Assembly (NCBI RefSeq): GCF_003240585.1
Contig: NZ_PCDP01000003.1
Span: 62,001 to 126,000 of the forward strand
DNA: 64,000 nucleotides
Reading direction: 5' to 3'
From: Arminella tubonensis
GTDB taxonomy: Bacteria; Pseudomonadota; Alphaproteobacteria; Rhizobiales; Rhizobiaceae
Part shown: in pieces, positions 1 to 9,267 of the stretch
Layout of the letters: each line of letters opens with the position of its first letter
Numbering within the stretch: position 1 is the first letter of the stretch
Position numbers and translations under genes: made by a program
Notes under the pieces: generated by a model
What the model was told of the DNA's origin: nothing
The model's database searches: none
Seen by the model: the letters and a program-made list of their open reading frames with translations, nothing else

Positions 1-1147
1 CATATCGCTCCAGGTGACGCGACTGGTCGTCAAGCCGCCTCAGCGCCTCCAACTCCTCCGTCTGCCCGAGCCTGCCCCTTTGCACCGCCGACTTCATGAC
101 CCGGATGGTTTCGTCATAGACTTTCAGCGGGACCGGAAAAGGATGGCGGTCCTTGCCGCCGTGGGCAAGCGAGAAGCGCGCGGGGTCGGAAAAACGGCAA
201 GGCGCGCCATGGACAACCTCCGCAACCATCGCCAATGCTTTGATGGTGCGCGCTCCGACGCCGGGGACAAGCAGCAGCTGTTCGAAATCCTCCGGTCCGC
301 GATCGGCCGCCGCCGCCAGATTGCCGTGCAGCCGCCGCATGATCACATCGGTTTCCCTGACATCGTGATGTGCCGGCATGACCAGATAGGGAAGCATCGG
401 TTGATCCGACGGCTTGGTGGCGACCGGTTGCGAATGCAAAACCTCCAGCGCCGCAGCCTCGCGTGCAATCCTGTCGGGACCGAGCGTCGCAAGCAGGTCC
501 AACTGGCCTTTCCGGGAGACGTCTGCCCGGCGGTCGGCAAGATTGATGATCTGCCCCTGCCCTCGCCCTTCGATGGCAGCGTGAGGCTGGTCGACAAAGC
601 TCTTCAGTCCTTCCGATATCCAGTGATAGCGCCGCGCCTGCCGGCGGTCGCCGTTCATGCCCTGCTGCACCACCACCCACCGGCCGTCATCCGTCACAAT
701 GAAGCCATGCAGATAGAGATCGAAGCCGTCCTGAACCGCCGCGCTGTCGACCTTGGCAACAAGCCGGCTGGCAGTCGCCATAGCCTTGCCGTCAATGCCG
801 ACGCGATCTCCGATTGCCATCAGCTCGCCCGGCGTCTTTCGGGACTGGGCGCCGCGCCCGCCGCAAACGTGAATACCCAGCTCGCCGGAGAGAGGCGTTA
901 GCCCCCGCTTGAGGGCGCCCAGCACGCTTGTCGTGATGCCGGAGGAGTGCCAATCCATGCCCATGACGGCGCCAAAGGACTGGAACCAAAAAGGATGGGC
1001 CAAACGACGGAGGAATTCGTCGCGGCCATAGTGATGAACGATCGCTTCGGTGATGACGGAGCCGAGCCGGGTCATCCGGTCGCCGAGCCACTTCGGCACC
1101 CGACCGCCATGCAGCGGTAAATCGGCGCTGCCAGATCTCAGGCTCAT
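1..1147 (-). CDS. DUF763 domain protein (3' end outside window)
   Basis: The frame reads from an ATG at 1147 and stays open to the left edge (382 codons seen), so the C-terminus is missing. The N-terminus has the layout typical of the DUF763 family: a SADLPLHGGRVPKWL stretch, then FLRRLAHPFWFQSFGAVMG, then DWHSSGITTSVLGALKRGL. The middle carries GELGIHVCGGRG and a WVVVQQGMNGDRRQARRYHW segment. A helix-hairpin-helix-like LLVPGVGARTIKALAMVAE lies near residue 305. The function of the family is unknown; the HhH-like piece suggests nucleic-acid contact, which is inference. It is followed upstream by the permease gene on the same strand, about 130 bases away, with no sign of a functional link. Confidence 0.85.
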   Translation of the reverse strand, partial: MSLRSGSADLPLHGGRVPKWLGDRMTRLGSVITEAIVHHYGRDEFLRRLAHPFWFQSFGAVMGMDWHSSGITTSVLGALKRGLTPLSGELGIHVCGGRGAQSRKTPGELMAIGDRVGIDGKAMATASRLVAKVDSAAVQDGFDLYLHGFIVTDDGRWVVVQQGMNGDRRQARRYHWISEGLKSFVDQPHAAIEGRGQGQIINLADRRADVSRKGQLDLLATLGPDRIAREAAALEVLHSQPVATKPSDQPMLPYLVMPAHHDVRETDVIMRRLHGNLAAAADRGPEDFEQLLLVPGVGARTIKALAMVAEVVHGAPCRFSDPARFSLAHGGKDRHPFPVPLKVYDETIRVMKSAVQRGRLGQTEELEALRRLDDQSRHLERY

Positions 1148-1274
1148 CGGTTGCGGTTCCCTTCAGTCAGCTTGCAAATCATCGCTCACTTATAGCGCCT
1201 TCGCAGGGCGGCGGGAACCTCGTGCGGGCCAAGCAGGGCCGGCGAATCTCTCCACCGGCCCGACCATATCGACT

Positions 1275-3062
1275 TCAGGCCGGCAACTGGAAGATCACGT
1301 TTGCGGCGAGCACGACCGCAAGACCGCCTGCAAGCGCGACGTAGGGCAGAATGCCGGCTTTCTTGACGCCGAGATCCTGGCCTACCAGGCCGAGATCGTC
1401 CATCGCTCCTTCCGGGAATTTGCCACCGTCACGAACGAAATGGCGATAGGCGAAGACGGGCAGGATGAGCGCGGCGAAAATGAAGCCGACCCACAAGGCG
1501 TTGGAATAGCCCCAGACCTTGGCACCAGCGCCGAGGAACAACGCGTTGACGAAGGCCAGAACCGTGTTGAGGCCGATCAGCCAGGTCGGCGCCTTCCACG
1601 GCCGCTCGACATGACCGCTGTCCATGCGGTGGATCCAGCCGGCGTTGAGATTGAGAAAGTTGAAGATGATGTAGCCGACGTTGGAAACGGCAAGCACGAA
1701 GAAATATCCGGCAACGTCGGACGCGATCGCAAGCAAGATGAGGTTGAAGGCGAAATCCGTCCACATGGCGCGGGTCGGGGCCCCGTGTTCGTTGACGTGA
1801 TCGAGATATCTCGGCAGCCAACCGTCCTTGGACCCCTGGTAAAGGGTGCGCGAGGAGCCAGCCATTGCCGTCATGATCGCAAGGATCAGCGCCATGATCA
1901 TCAGGACGACCAGAAGCTGGGTCACAATCTTGCCGCCGTGGACAAGCCCGGCCAGCGCTTCGGCAACACCCGATCCATCGACGATGCCGGGGGCGAGCAT
2001 GCCGGCGTGGCCGAGCACTCCCTGGAAGGTGAAGGGGATCAGGAAGAAGAACAGGCAGCAGAGAAGGCCCGAATAGAAGATCGCTTTGAATGTGTCGGTC
2101 TTCGGGTTCTTCAGCTCACGCGTATAGCAGACAGCCGTTTCGAAGCCGTATGTGGACCATGCGGCAATATAGAGACCGCCCAGGAACAGCGTCCAGCCAC
2201 CATTGCTCCAGGTACCATCCGTGCCGGCATAGGCGGCCGTCGGCGGCAGGAGGTTGGTGACGTTGGCCATGTCGATCTGGCCGCTGAAGATCGGGAAGAG
2301 GCCAATGATAAGCAGCGGTACGAGAACGATGATCGCCAGCCACTTCTGCACGCTTGCGGTACCGAGAATGCCACGATGCTGGATCGCGAAAATAATCAGC
2401 ATCAGGATGCCGCCGATGACAAAGGTGGCGTTGAGGCTGGCTTTTGCAAGGAACGGAATGTCGAAGGTGATCAGCGACCAGTTGCGGATCGCCGGCGTAA
2501 AGGCTGCAACGCCATCTGCCGAAAGCAGCGCGGTAACCGCGTCCTGCGGGGTCTTGCCGGCGTTTGCCGCAAGCCATTCCGCGACACGCGGACTGTCGGC
2601 GGTGACGCTTGCCGCATGGGCACTGATCCAATCGATGACCATCTGACTGTCGGCGGCCGGAATGGGAAAGAGCGAGTTGAGAATGTAGCCCGCGGCGATG
2701 GCGCAGCCGAGGGACAGAACCGGCGACCAGGCAAACCAATTGCACCAGACCGAGAGTGGCGCGATGAACTTCGAATAGCGCAACCAGGCGGTGGCGCCGT
2801 AGACGGAGGCGCCGCCGGACTTGTTGGCGAACATGCCGGCAATCTCGGCATAGGTAAAGGATTGCAGGAACCCCATGACCATGGAGATGATCCAGACCAC
2901 GAAAGCAAGCTTGCCCGTCGTCCCGGCGATACCGCCGATCGAGAACAGGACAAGCGGCGGAACGCCGGCGGCCACCCAGAAGGCGCCCTTCCAATCCAAC
3001 GAGCGGATCAACCCGCCGCTTGACGCGGCTTCGGACCCTTCCGACTCAACGATAGCTACCAT
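1275..3062 (-). CDS. APC-superfamily permease, amine or amino-acid transporter
   Basis: A 595-residue integral membrane protein with about 12-14 hydrophobic segments. I chose the ATG at 3062 because GAGGAG sits seven bases upstream; the frame continues further 5' but that part is not hydrophobic or family-like. The first membrane segments (WVAAGVPPLVLFSIGGIAG, FVVWIISMVMGFLQSFTYAEIAGMF) and the SGGASVYGATAWL stretch are typical of amino acid-polyamine-organocation permeases. It is longer than the usual 450-520 residues, with an extra polar loop of about 60 residues after the fourth or fifth segment. It is divergent from tdm and shares a 266-base promoter region with it, so import of trimethylamine, its N-oxide or another methylated amine is a reasonable inference. 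An ordinary amino-acid role is not excluded. Confidence 0.85.
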   Translation of the reverse strand: MVAIVESEGSEAASSGGLIRSLDWKGAFWVAAGVPPLVLFSIGGIAGTTGKLAFVVWIISMVMGFLQSFTYAEIAGMFANKSGGASVYGATAWLRYSKFIAPLSVWCNWFAWSPVLSLGCAIAAGYILNSLFPIPAADSQMVIDWISAHAASVTADSPRVAEWLAANAGKTPQDAVTALLSADGVAAFTPAIRNWSLITFDIPFLAKASLNATFVIGGILMLIIFAIQHRGILGTASVQKWLAIIVLVPLLIIGLFPIFSGQIDMANVTNLLPPTAAYAGTDGTWSNGGWTLFLGGLYIAAWSTYGFETAVCYTRELKNPKTDTFKAIFYSGLLCCLFFFLIPFTFQGVLGHAGMLAPGIVDGSGVAEALAGLVHGGKIVTQLLVVLMIMALILAIMTAMAGSSRTLYQGSKDGWLPRYLDHVNEHGAPTRAMWTDFAFNLILLAIASDVAGYFFVLAVSNVGYIIFNFLNLNAGWIHRMDSGHVERPWKAPTWLIGLNTVLAFVNALFLGAGAKVWGYSNALWVGFIFAALILPVFAYRHFVRDGGKFPEGAMDDLGLVGQDLGVKKAGILPYVALAGGLAVVLAANVIFQLPA

Positions 3063-3213
3063 TAGCAGTCTCCTCGACCAGTTTGCCGTATCGCGCGGTA
3101 TGCGCGTTCCCTTATGTTTTTGTTGATCGCTTCGGTGCTTTTCCTGGGTGGGAAGCGTCATCAAACTGCCTCTCGCCCGGTTCCCCTTTTTAGGCTCTTT
3201 TTAACCGTCGCTT

Positions 3214-3228
3214 ATTCTCATAGTGAAT
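3214..3228. promoter_or_regulatory. Candidate operator between permease and tdm
   Basis: The interrupted palindrome ATTCTCATAGTGAAT (ATTC, seven bases, GAAT) lies in the divergent intergenic region, about 100 bases before the tdm start. Its CATAGTGAA core recurs just before dmmD. A shared regulator is an inference; no regulator gene is present in this block. Confidence 0.35.
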
Positions 3229-3328
3229 TTTTTTTCTTAAGGGTCAAGTCCGTCTTTGTTTCTCATCTGCATTTCGAGTGATATAAGAGCAGGAAAATCA
3301 GGCAACACGCCGTTCGCTGGAGGATAAG

Positions 3329-5689
3329 ATGCCCGATTCCACAATCGTTCTGCAGCCGCCGGCCGCGAGCAAGATATATCGGCCCGGTCTGGCAGCGCTC
3401 GGGTCTGGCGTCGAGCGTTACCGCGTCAAGGGCCGTGGCTCGGTGGTCGTCAAGGTCGGTGTGGGTGACGTTGTCACCATCAAGGACGTCGAGGGTTGCC
3501 AGCTCTGCGAGGTGAGCTTCGTCGATGGCAATGGCAGGTTCAATTCGGCTGGTCTGGGTGTTTCGCTTTCGCGTCCCGCATTCGCACTTCAGGACATTCT
3601 ATCGACCGACGTTGAAAGCGCGCAACGGACGCTTTCGGCGCTGAAGCGCCGCGGCGTCGATCTTGCGACAGCAACCGCACTCACGCTTTTCGGGGAGACT
3701 TCCTCGCCCGGCTCTTCCGCAGAGACGACGATTGCACTGGACGGGTTGCTGATCGTGTCTGCCCCCGGCGCACCAATGGATGCCGGCCTTCAGAACACGG
3801 CGACGGCAATCGAGTTCAGGGTCGCGCGCGCGCGTCGGATCCGCACCTACGAAGAGCAGCTTCCCGAGCCTATGAGCGATCCGCTGCAGGACTTGCGGGT
3901 CAAGGCTGCAACCGCGTCAGCCTATTTCGTCCGGGCAGGAGAATTCGTCCAGATCATCGACGTTGCCGGCCGGCAATGTACCGACTTCCAGGCCTTTGCG
4001 GCCCGCAAGGTCGACAAGGGCCTCGACCGGGCACTTGACGCGACCGTCACGCGCACCCTGCTTGGCCGCAGCTATCCAACACCGGGCCTGCCGTCCAAGG
4101 GTTTCGACCGAGACTTCGAGCCGCTGGTCGAGATCGTTCAGGACACGGTCGGCCGGCACGATGCCTTCGCAACCGCCTGCAATTCCCGGTACTACGATGA
4201 CATGGGTTATCCGGGCCATGTCAATTGCACCGACAATTTCAACGAAGCGCTTTCCCCTTACGGCATTGCGCCGCGCAAGGGCTGGGAAGCGATCAACTAT
4301 TTCTACAACACCAATATCGACCACCAGAACCAGCTTTATCTCGACGAGCCGTGGTCGCGTCCCGGCGACTTTGTGCTGATGCGGGCATTGACCGACCTCG
4401 TCTGCGTGTCCTCCTCCTGCCCGGACGATATCGACGCCGCCAACGGTTGGGATCCGACAGATATCCATATCCGCACCTATTCCGCAGAGCAGAAATTCTC
4501 ACGAGCAGTGGCAACCAGAATGACCCCGGATGCAGAACCCGAAATGACCCAGGAAACCGCCTTTCATCCGCGTCTTTCGGCCATGACGCGAAACTACGCC
4601 GAATACCGGGGCTACTGGCTACCGAACCGGTTCAACAATGATGGCACGATCGAGGAATATTGGGCCTGCCGCGAGCGTGCGGTCGTCATTGATCTATCGC
4701 CGCTTAGAAAATTCGAGGTGACGGGGCCGGATGCAGAAGCGCTGCTGCAATATTGCCTGACCCGCGATATTTGCAAACTGTCGCCAGGCCAGGTCGTCTA
4801 CACCGCGATGTGCTACGAAAACGGCGGCATGATCGACGACGGTACAGTCTTCCGTCTGGCTCAAAACAATTTCCGATGGATTGGGGGCGACGATTTTTCC
4901 GGCGTCTGGCTGCGCCAGCAGGCCGAGAAGATGGGTTACAAGGCCTGGGTCCGCTCATCGACGGACCAGATGCACAATATTGCGGTGCAGGGCCCGAAAA
5001 GCCGCGAGATCATCAAGGAAATCATATGGACATCACCGGCCCAGCCGGCGATCGGCGAGCTCGAATGGTTCCGTTTCGCCGTCGGCCGGATCGGTCATTT
5101 CGAGGGCGCACCGGTGGTCGTTTCCCGTACCGGCTATACCGGTGAACTCGGCTACGAGATCTTCTGCCATCCGAAGGACGCGTTGACCGTTTTCGACGCC
5201 GTCTGGGAAGCCGGACAGAAACACGGGATCAAGCCCATGGGGCTCGAAGCGCTCGACATGGTGCGCATCGAGGCCGGCCTCATCTTCGCTCATTACGAAT
5301 TTTCCGACCAGACCGATCCGTTCGAAGCAGGCATCGGCTTCACCGTGCCGCTCAAGTCGAAGACCGAGGATTTCATCGGCCGCGACGCCCTGATCAAGCG
5401 CAAGGAGAACCCACGTTACAAGCTCGTCGGCCTCGATATCGATGCCAACGAAGCGGTTGGCCACGGCGATACCGTCCACATCGGCAGGGCGCAGATCGGC
5501 GTCGTCACAAGCGCCACCCGCTCGCCCCTATTGAAGAAGACGATCGCATTGGCAAGGCTGGACGTGTTGCATTCGGATGTCGGCACCGAAGTCGAAATCG
5601 GCAAGCTCGACGGCCAGCAGAAACGCCTGCCGGCAAGGGTTGTGCCGTTCGCGCACTATGATCCGCAGAAGCTGAAACCTCGGTCTTGA
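3329..5689 (+). CDS. tdm: Trimethylamine N-oxide demethylase Tdm (DUF1989 + GcvT)
   Basis: A 786-residue fusion with the architecture known for Tdm: DUF1989-type N-terminal half and tetrahydrofolate-binding GcvT C-terminal half. Tdm converts trimethylamine N-oxide to dimethylamine and formaldehyde, the latter captured by THF. The DUF1989 part shows candidate zinc ligands in HVNCTDNF (about residue 300) and SSSCPDDIDAANGWDPTDIH (about 363). The GcvT part starts near residue 405 (RLSAMTRNYAEYRGYW) and carries VSRTGYTGELGYEIFCHP. The start is preceded by GGAGGATAAG. It faces tmm tail-to-tail and is divergent from the permease. The presence of tmm and dmmDABC next door makes the Tdm call stronger than that of a generic aminomethyltransferase. 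Confidence 0.9.
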   Translation: MPDSTIVLQPPAASKIYRPGLAALGSGVERYRVKGRGSVVVKVGVGDVVTIKDVEGCQLCEVSFVDGNGRFNSAGLGVSLSRPAFALQDILSTDVESAQRTLSALKRRGVDLATATALTLFGETSSPGSSAETTIALDGLLIVSAPGAPMDAGLQNTATAIEFRVARARRIRTYEEQLPEPMSDPLQDLRVKAATASAYFVRAGEFVQIIDVAGRQCTDFQAFAARKVDKGLDRALDATVTRTLLGRSYPTPGLPSKGFDRDFEPLVEIVQDTVGRHDAFATACNSRYYDDMGYPGHVNCTDNFNEALSPYGIAPRKGWEAINYFYNTNIDHQNQLYLDEPWSRPGDFVLMRALTDLVCVSSSCPDDIDAANGWDPTDIHIRTYSAEQKFSRAVATRMTPDAEPEMTQETAFHPRLSAMTRNYAEYRGYWLPNRFNNDGTIEEYWACRERAVVIDLSPLRKFEVTGPDAEALLQYCLTRDICKLSPGQVVYTAMCYENGGMIDDGTVFRLAQNNFRWIGGDDFSGVWLRQQAEKMGYKAWVRSSTDQMHNIAVQGPKSREIIKEIIWTSPAQPAIGELEWFRFAVGRIGHFEGAPVVVSRTGYTGELGYEIFCHPKDALTVFDAVWEAGQKHGIKPMGLEALDMVRIEAGLIFAHYEFSDQTDPFEAGIGFTVPLKSKTEDFIGRDALIKRKENPRYKLVGLDIDANEAVGHGDTVHIGRAQIGVVTSATRSPLLKKTIALARLDVLHSDVGTEVEIGKLDGQQKRLPARVVPFAHYDPQKLKPRS

Positions 5690-5708
5690 GCACGCAAGCC
5701 CTACCTTT

Positions 5709-5815
5709 ACCTCCCCTTTGATGGGGGAGGTCGCAGCGGAGTTGCGGGTGACCCTTGGTTGGCACAAGAGATCACCCACCAAGGTGCTTCCGACCCTCCC
5801 CATCTAGGGGAGGGT
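5709..5815. repeat. Palindromic intergenic element between tdm and tmm
   Basis: Two GC-rich hairpins bound the element: ACCTCCCC / GGGGGAGGT at 5709-5731 and ACCCTCCCC / GGGGAGGGT at 5793-5815. They enclose a second pair of imperfect arms, CCCTTGGTTGG and CCACCAAGGTG, so the whole unit can fold as a cruciform. It sits exactly between two convergent genes and may end transcription from both sides. It resembles the dispersed palindromic intergenic repeats of rhizobia, but copy number cannot be judged from one window. Confidence 0.6.
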
Positions 5816-5820
5816 GAACC

Positions 5821-7158
5821 TCAGTTCTTCAAATAAGCTTCCTTGGTGTCGTCCATCGCTTCCAGCCATGGCGTGTGGTGCTTTGGCGCCATGTTACCGG
5901 TCATCAGGGAGCGATAGCCGTTATCGCGAAAGCCCATGATGCTTTCGACCTTGTGATGCTCCCACTCCATAAAGGTGCGGTTGATGCCTTCGATGTCGAA
6001 GTTGGGGTAATCCGTTTCCTCGAGCAGTTCCTTCACATAGTCGCCTTGGAACCAGATCATCTGTTCTGCATCTTCCAATCCATCCTCGCGGGTCCGCCAG
6101 GCGTCGAAATGGGCCTTCATCGCGGCGGCATCGGGCAATTTGATGCGGCCAAGAATGACGTCTCGGGCATACCAGGCCTGGGCGTCGAACATGTTGAACG
6201 TATAGAACTGATCCTGCATGCCGATATAGAAAAGCTGCGGATTCTTCTCGTAGACCACGCCCTTGTAAAGGTCGTCGGCCCACAGGCGATTGGCCGTCTT
6301 GAGGCGGAGGCTGTCCGGCAGGAACGGGAAATGGTGCAGATAGCCGGTACAAAGGATCAGCGCGTCGACCTCCTTCGTCGTGCCGTCCTTGAAATGCGCA
6401 ATCTTGTTGTCGAGTTTCTGCAGCAAGGGCCGCTCCTCGAAGCGCTCCGGCCAGGTAAAGCCGATCGGCTTGCTGCGATAGCTGACGGTGACCGACTTGG
6501 CGCCGTATTTCCAGCACTGCGAGCCGATGTCCTCGGCCGAATAGCTGCGGCCGACGATCAGGATGTCCTTGTCCTTGAATTCAAGCGCATCGCGGAAGTC
6601 GTGCGAATGGAGCACACGGCCGCCGAAGGTCGATACGCCTTCGAAGTACGGCACATTCGGGGTGGAGAAGTGACCGCTTGCAACGACGACATAGTCGAAA
6701 AGCTCGTCATACATCCGGTCGTTGACCCGATCATGCGCAGTGACTGTGAATTTCTTTGTGGCGTCGTCGAAGGTCACCATGCGGACCGGCGTGCTGAAGC
6801 GCACCCAGTCGCGGACATTGGCTTTTTCCACCCGGCCCTTGATGTAATCCCAAAGAACGGCGCGCGGAGGATAGGAGGCGATCGGCTTGCCGAAATGCTC
6901 CTCGAACGAATAGTCGGCGAATTCCAGGCATTCCTTCGGACCGTTGGACCAGAGATATCGATACATGCTGCCGTGCACCGGCTCGCCATATTCGTCGAGG
7001 CCTGTGCGCCAGGTGTAATTCCAGAGCCCCCCCCAGTCGGCCTGCTTCTCGAAGCAGACGACCTCGGGAATGTCGGCGCCCTTTTGCGCAGCCGATTGAA
7101 ACGCTCTCAATTGAGCAAGGCCAGACGGCCCTGCGCCGATCACGGCAACTCTTGTCAT
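5821..7158 (-). CDS. tmm: Trimethylamine monooxygenase Tmm (flavin-containing)
   Basis: A 445-residue class B flavin monooxygenase that oxidises trimethylamine to its N-oxide with NADPH and O2. An FAD-binding [13 protein letters not shown] lies at residues 8-20, the FMO-type signature [11 protein letters not shown] in the middle, and the NADPH-binding [11 protein letters not shown] follows. The segment [19 protein letters not shown] is typical of bacterial Tmm as opposed to other FMOs, and the length fits the family (about 445-450). GAGGGAA precedes the start. It lies 44 bases downstream of dmmC on the same strand and is probably the last gene of a dmmDABC-tmm operon. Its product is the substrate of the Tdm encoded convergently beside it. 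Confidence 0.93.
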   Translation of the reverse strand: MTRVAVIGAGPSGLAQLRAFQSAAQKGADIPEVVCFEKQADWGGLWNYTWRTGLDEYGEPVHGSMYRYLWSNGPKECLEFADYSFEEHFGKPIASYPPRAVLWDYIKGRVEKANVRDWVRFSTPVRMVTFDDATKKFTVTAHDRVNDRMYDELFDYVVVASGHFSTPNVPYFEGVSTFGGRVLHSHDFRDALEFKDKDILIVGRSYSAEDIGSQCWKYGAKSVTVSYRSKPIGFTWPERFEERPLLQKLDNKIAHFKDGTTKEVDALILCTGYLHHFPFLPDSLRLKTANRLWADDLYKGVVYEKNPQLFYIGMQDQFYTFNMFDAQAWYARDVILGRIKLPDAAAMKAHFDAWRTREDGLEDAEQMIWFQGDYVKELLEETDYPNFDIEGINRTFMEWEHHKVESIMGFRDNGYRSLMTGNMAPKHHTPWLEAMDDTKEAYLKN

Positions 7159-7202
7159 TCCAGTTCCCTCTTATTTTGATTTGGATTCCTCGACGCGGCA
7201 GA

Positions 7203-8243
7203 TCAGTCCGGAAAAATCCCCGGGCTCGTCGGCAGGCCGTCATCATATTTCTTGAGCCAGTCGATCGCCATCTGACGATATCGCGTCATGCCCTTGTAAT
7301 CGGCAATCTCGTCCGGCAGCGTGGCAAGCACGCGCGGCAGCCGCCGCCCCCACTTCGCAACGGTCACCAGTTCGTTGAGGCTGATCAGGTAGCATCGGAT
7401 GACGAACAGGATGCCGTTCGAGCGAGGCAGGCGCCAGAGGCTCTGGAGCTCGACGCGGAGGTGCAGCTTGTCGCCGATATTCTCCGGCGTCACCGTCAGG
7501 CGATCCGGTCCCCACTTGTGATAATTCTCAGGGCTGGTGTCGAGCCTTGGATTGATGGTCATCGTCCAGTTCAACCGGCGCGTCGGCTTGCCCTGCTGCA
7601 GGTTGAGAAGAAACTTCAGCGCCCGGTCAAACACGCCGATCTGATGGGCAAGCGGCACCGGGCCGTGCCATTCCATGAAGTTCATGCCGATATCGAAATC
7701 GAGCGACCAGTCAGCCTGGGTGGTCACCATGCCAGCATCCATCCAGAGGTTGCCGTCGCGCTGGTCTACGATGCAGAAATCGCCCTGTGCCTGGCGGGTG
7801 ATGTATTCCATTGGCGGATAGGGCAAGGTCGATGGATCGCCGAATGTGAACGCGTCGTCGATGCCAAGTGGCCGGTTGATCCAGCGCCATTGGTCGCCGT
7901 TTTTCGTCAGCGAGAAATGCTCCGGATAGTCCTGCGCCTGATGCTCCATCAGAAGCTCCAGCGTATCCCATTGCGCCGTCATCATGTGCGGCAGCGCCTG
8001 GCAGCGCAGCGGATCTTCCTTCAGTACGAGCGCGCGGTCATGCATCTCGGCGACATAGTGTTCGTCGACGTCGATCAGGTTTTCGAAGACGCTTGCTTTC
8101 GCACCTTTGACATGTGGCTCCATGTTGACCGCGTACATGTACTTGTCCTGGTCGAATGGAAATGGAAAACGCCGAATGTTTTCCGGGCTATTGCGGAAGG
8201 TGAAATCGTCCCGAAACGTCTCTTGCCTGAATTTGATGGTCAT
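7203..8243 (-). CDS. dmmC: Dimethylamine monooxygenase subunit DmmC (DUF3445, heme-dependent N-demethylase)
   Basis: A DUF3445-family protein, the heme-dependent oxidative N-demethylase subunit of dimethylamine monooxygenase, which turns dimethylamine into monomethylamine and formaldehyde. Recognisable stretches are the N-terminal MTIKFRQETFRDDFTFRNSP, ALVLKEDPLRCQALPHMMTAQ, and the core DQRDGNLWMDAGMVTTQADW. WRINPRLDTS-type residues follow (TINPRLDTSPENY). The likely start is the ATG at 8243 (346 residues). A GTG at 8300, five bases after dmmB, would add 19 residues but has no ribosome site and an unlike sequence. The gene order D-A-B-C matches the known dmmDABC arrangement, which fixes the subunit letter. 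Confidence 0.9.
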   Translation of the reverse strand: MTIKFRQETFRDDFTFRNSPENIRRFPFPFDQDKYMYAVNMEPHVKGAKASVFENLIDVDEHYVAEMHDRALVLKEDPLRCQALPHMMTAQWDTLELLMEHQAQDYPEHFSLTKNGDQWRWINRPLGIDDAFTFGDPSTLPYPPMEYITRQAQGDFCIVDQRDGNLWMDAGMVTTQADWSLDFDIGMNFMEWHGPVPLAHQIGVFDRALKFLLNLQQGKPTRRLNWTMTINPRLDTSPENYHKWGPDRLTVTPENIGDKLHLRVELQSLWRLPRSNGILFVIRCYLISLNELVTVAKWGRRLPRVLATLPDEIADYKGMTRYRQMAIDWLKKYDDGLPTSPGIFPD

Positions 8244-8301
8244 CTCTTCGGTCCTTGCCAATGCCTTCGGGCTAATGTCTTCGCGCTCAACGTCTTCCAC
8301 A

Positions 8302-9267
8302 TCAAAGTTGCAGTACGAGTTGCTGCCCCTTGAAGCGCGAAACGCAGATCATGATCTTGCCGCCCGCGGCCTTTTCCTCGTCGGAGAGGTAGATGTCATT
8401 GTGTTCGATATCGCCATCGCAGGAAAGTACCGCCGTTTCGCATTGGCCGCAGGCGCCACCACGGCACATGTAGGGCGCATCGCAGCCTGCAGCCTCGACA
8501 GCTTCCAGGATGCTCTGATGCTCGCCGACCGTGATCGACATTCCCGAGCGCTCGAGCATGATCTTGAACGGCAAGCCTGCAGGAGGCGCCAGAAACCGTT
8601 CGGCGTGCAGGTTCTGTTTCGGCCAGCCGGCCTCAAGCGCCGTCAGCAGCACGCCGTCGATCATCCCCGACGGACCACAGACGTAGAGATGCGTACCGAG
8701 CGGTTGGTTCTCGACGATGCGCGCCACGGGAATGAGGCTCTTTTCCTCGTCGCAATAGATCTTGATCCGCCGGGGGCCGTAGCGATCCAGAAGATCTTTC
8801 CAGAATGCACCATGGTCACGCGAGCGGATGGCGTAGTGCAGTTCGAAAGCCATGTTGTCCCGGCTGAACTGCTCCATCATCGCCAGAAACGGCGTAATGC
8901 CTATGCCGCCGGCAATGAGAATATGCTTGCGGCCGCGGTGATCGACCGGAAACAGGTTGACCGGCTGGCTGATCGTCAGCAGGTCGCCCGCCCGTACCGC
9001 GTCATGGAGGAAGTGCGAGCCGCCGCGGGAGTTGGCGACGCGCAGCACGCTGATTTCATAGGCAGAGGTATCGTCCGGCGCCGACATCAACGAGTAAGGG
9101 TTGCGACGAAGCAAGCCGCTGTCGTTCATCGAAACGACCACATGCGAGCCGCCCGAAAACACCGGCATCGGCCCCCCGTCGGCCCGCTCAAGACGGAATG
9201 TCTTCACCGCTGCGGCTACTTGCGTCACCGACGCTACGCGTACCGCCATTTCCGTGTTCAGGCTCAA
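8302..9267 (-). CDS. dmmB: Dimethylamine monooxygenase reductase DmmB (ferredoxin reductase type)
   Basis: A 321-residue phthalate-dioxygenase-reductase-like protein that feeds electrons from NAD(P)H to the oxygenase. An N-terminal flavin domain carries RNPYSLMSAP, followed by the nucleotide-binding GGIGITPFLAMMEQF. The C-terminal plant-type [2Fe-2S] domain shows CDAPYMCRGGACGQCETAVLSC, with the four cluster cysteines in order. The start codon overlaps the dmmA stop by four bases, so translation is probably coupled. Other reductases of this fold serve Rieske oxygenases such as glycine-betaine demethylase. The neighbours decide for DmmB. Confidence 0.9.
   Translation of the reverse strand: MSLNTEMAVRVASVTQVAAAVKTFRLERADGGPMPVFSGGSHVVVSMNDSGLLRRNPYSLMSAPDDTSAYEISVLRVANSRGGSHFLHDAVRAGDLLTISQPVNLFPVDHRGRKHILIAGGIGITPFLAMMEQFSRDNMAFELHYAIRSRDHGAFWKDLLDRYGPRRIKIYCDEEKSLIPVARIVENQPLGTHLYVCGPSGMIDGVLLTALEAGWPKQNLHAERFLAPPAGLPFKIMLERSGMSITVGEHQSILEAVEAAGCDAPYMCRGGACGQCETAVLSCDGDIEHNDIYLSDEEKAAGGKIMICVSRFKGQQLVLQL

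Noticed and set aside
1050..3023. Long open frame on the plus strand opposite the permease gene
   Set aside because: Charged, low-complexity translation with no family resemblance; it is the antisense of a clear membrane protein with a good ribosome site.
5875..7179. 434-codon plus-strand frame opposite tmm
   Set aside because: No motif; the minus-strand flavin monooxygenase is unmistakable.
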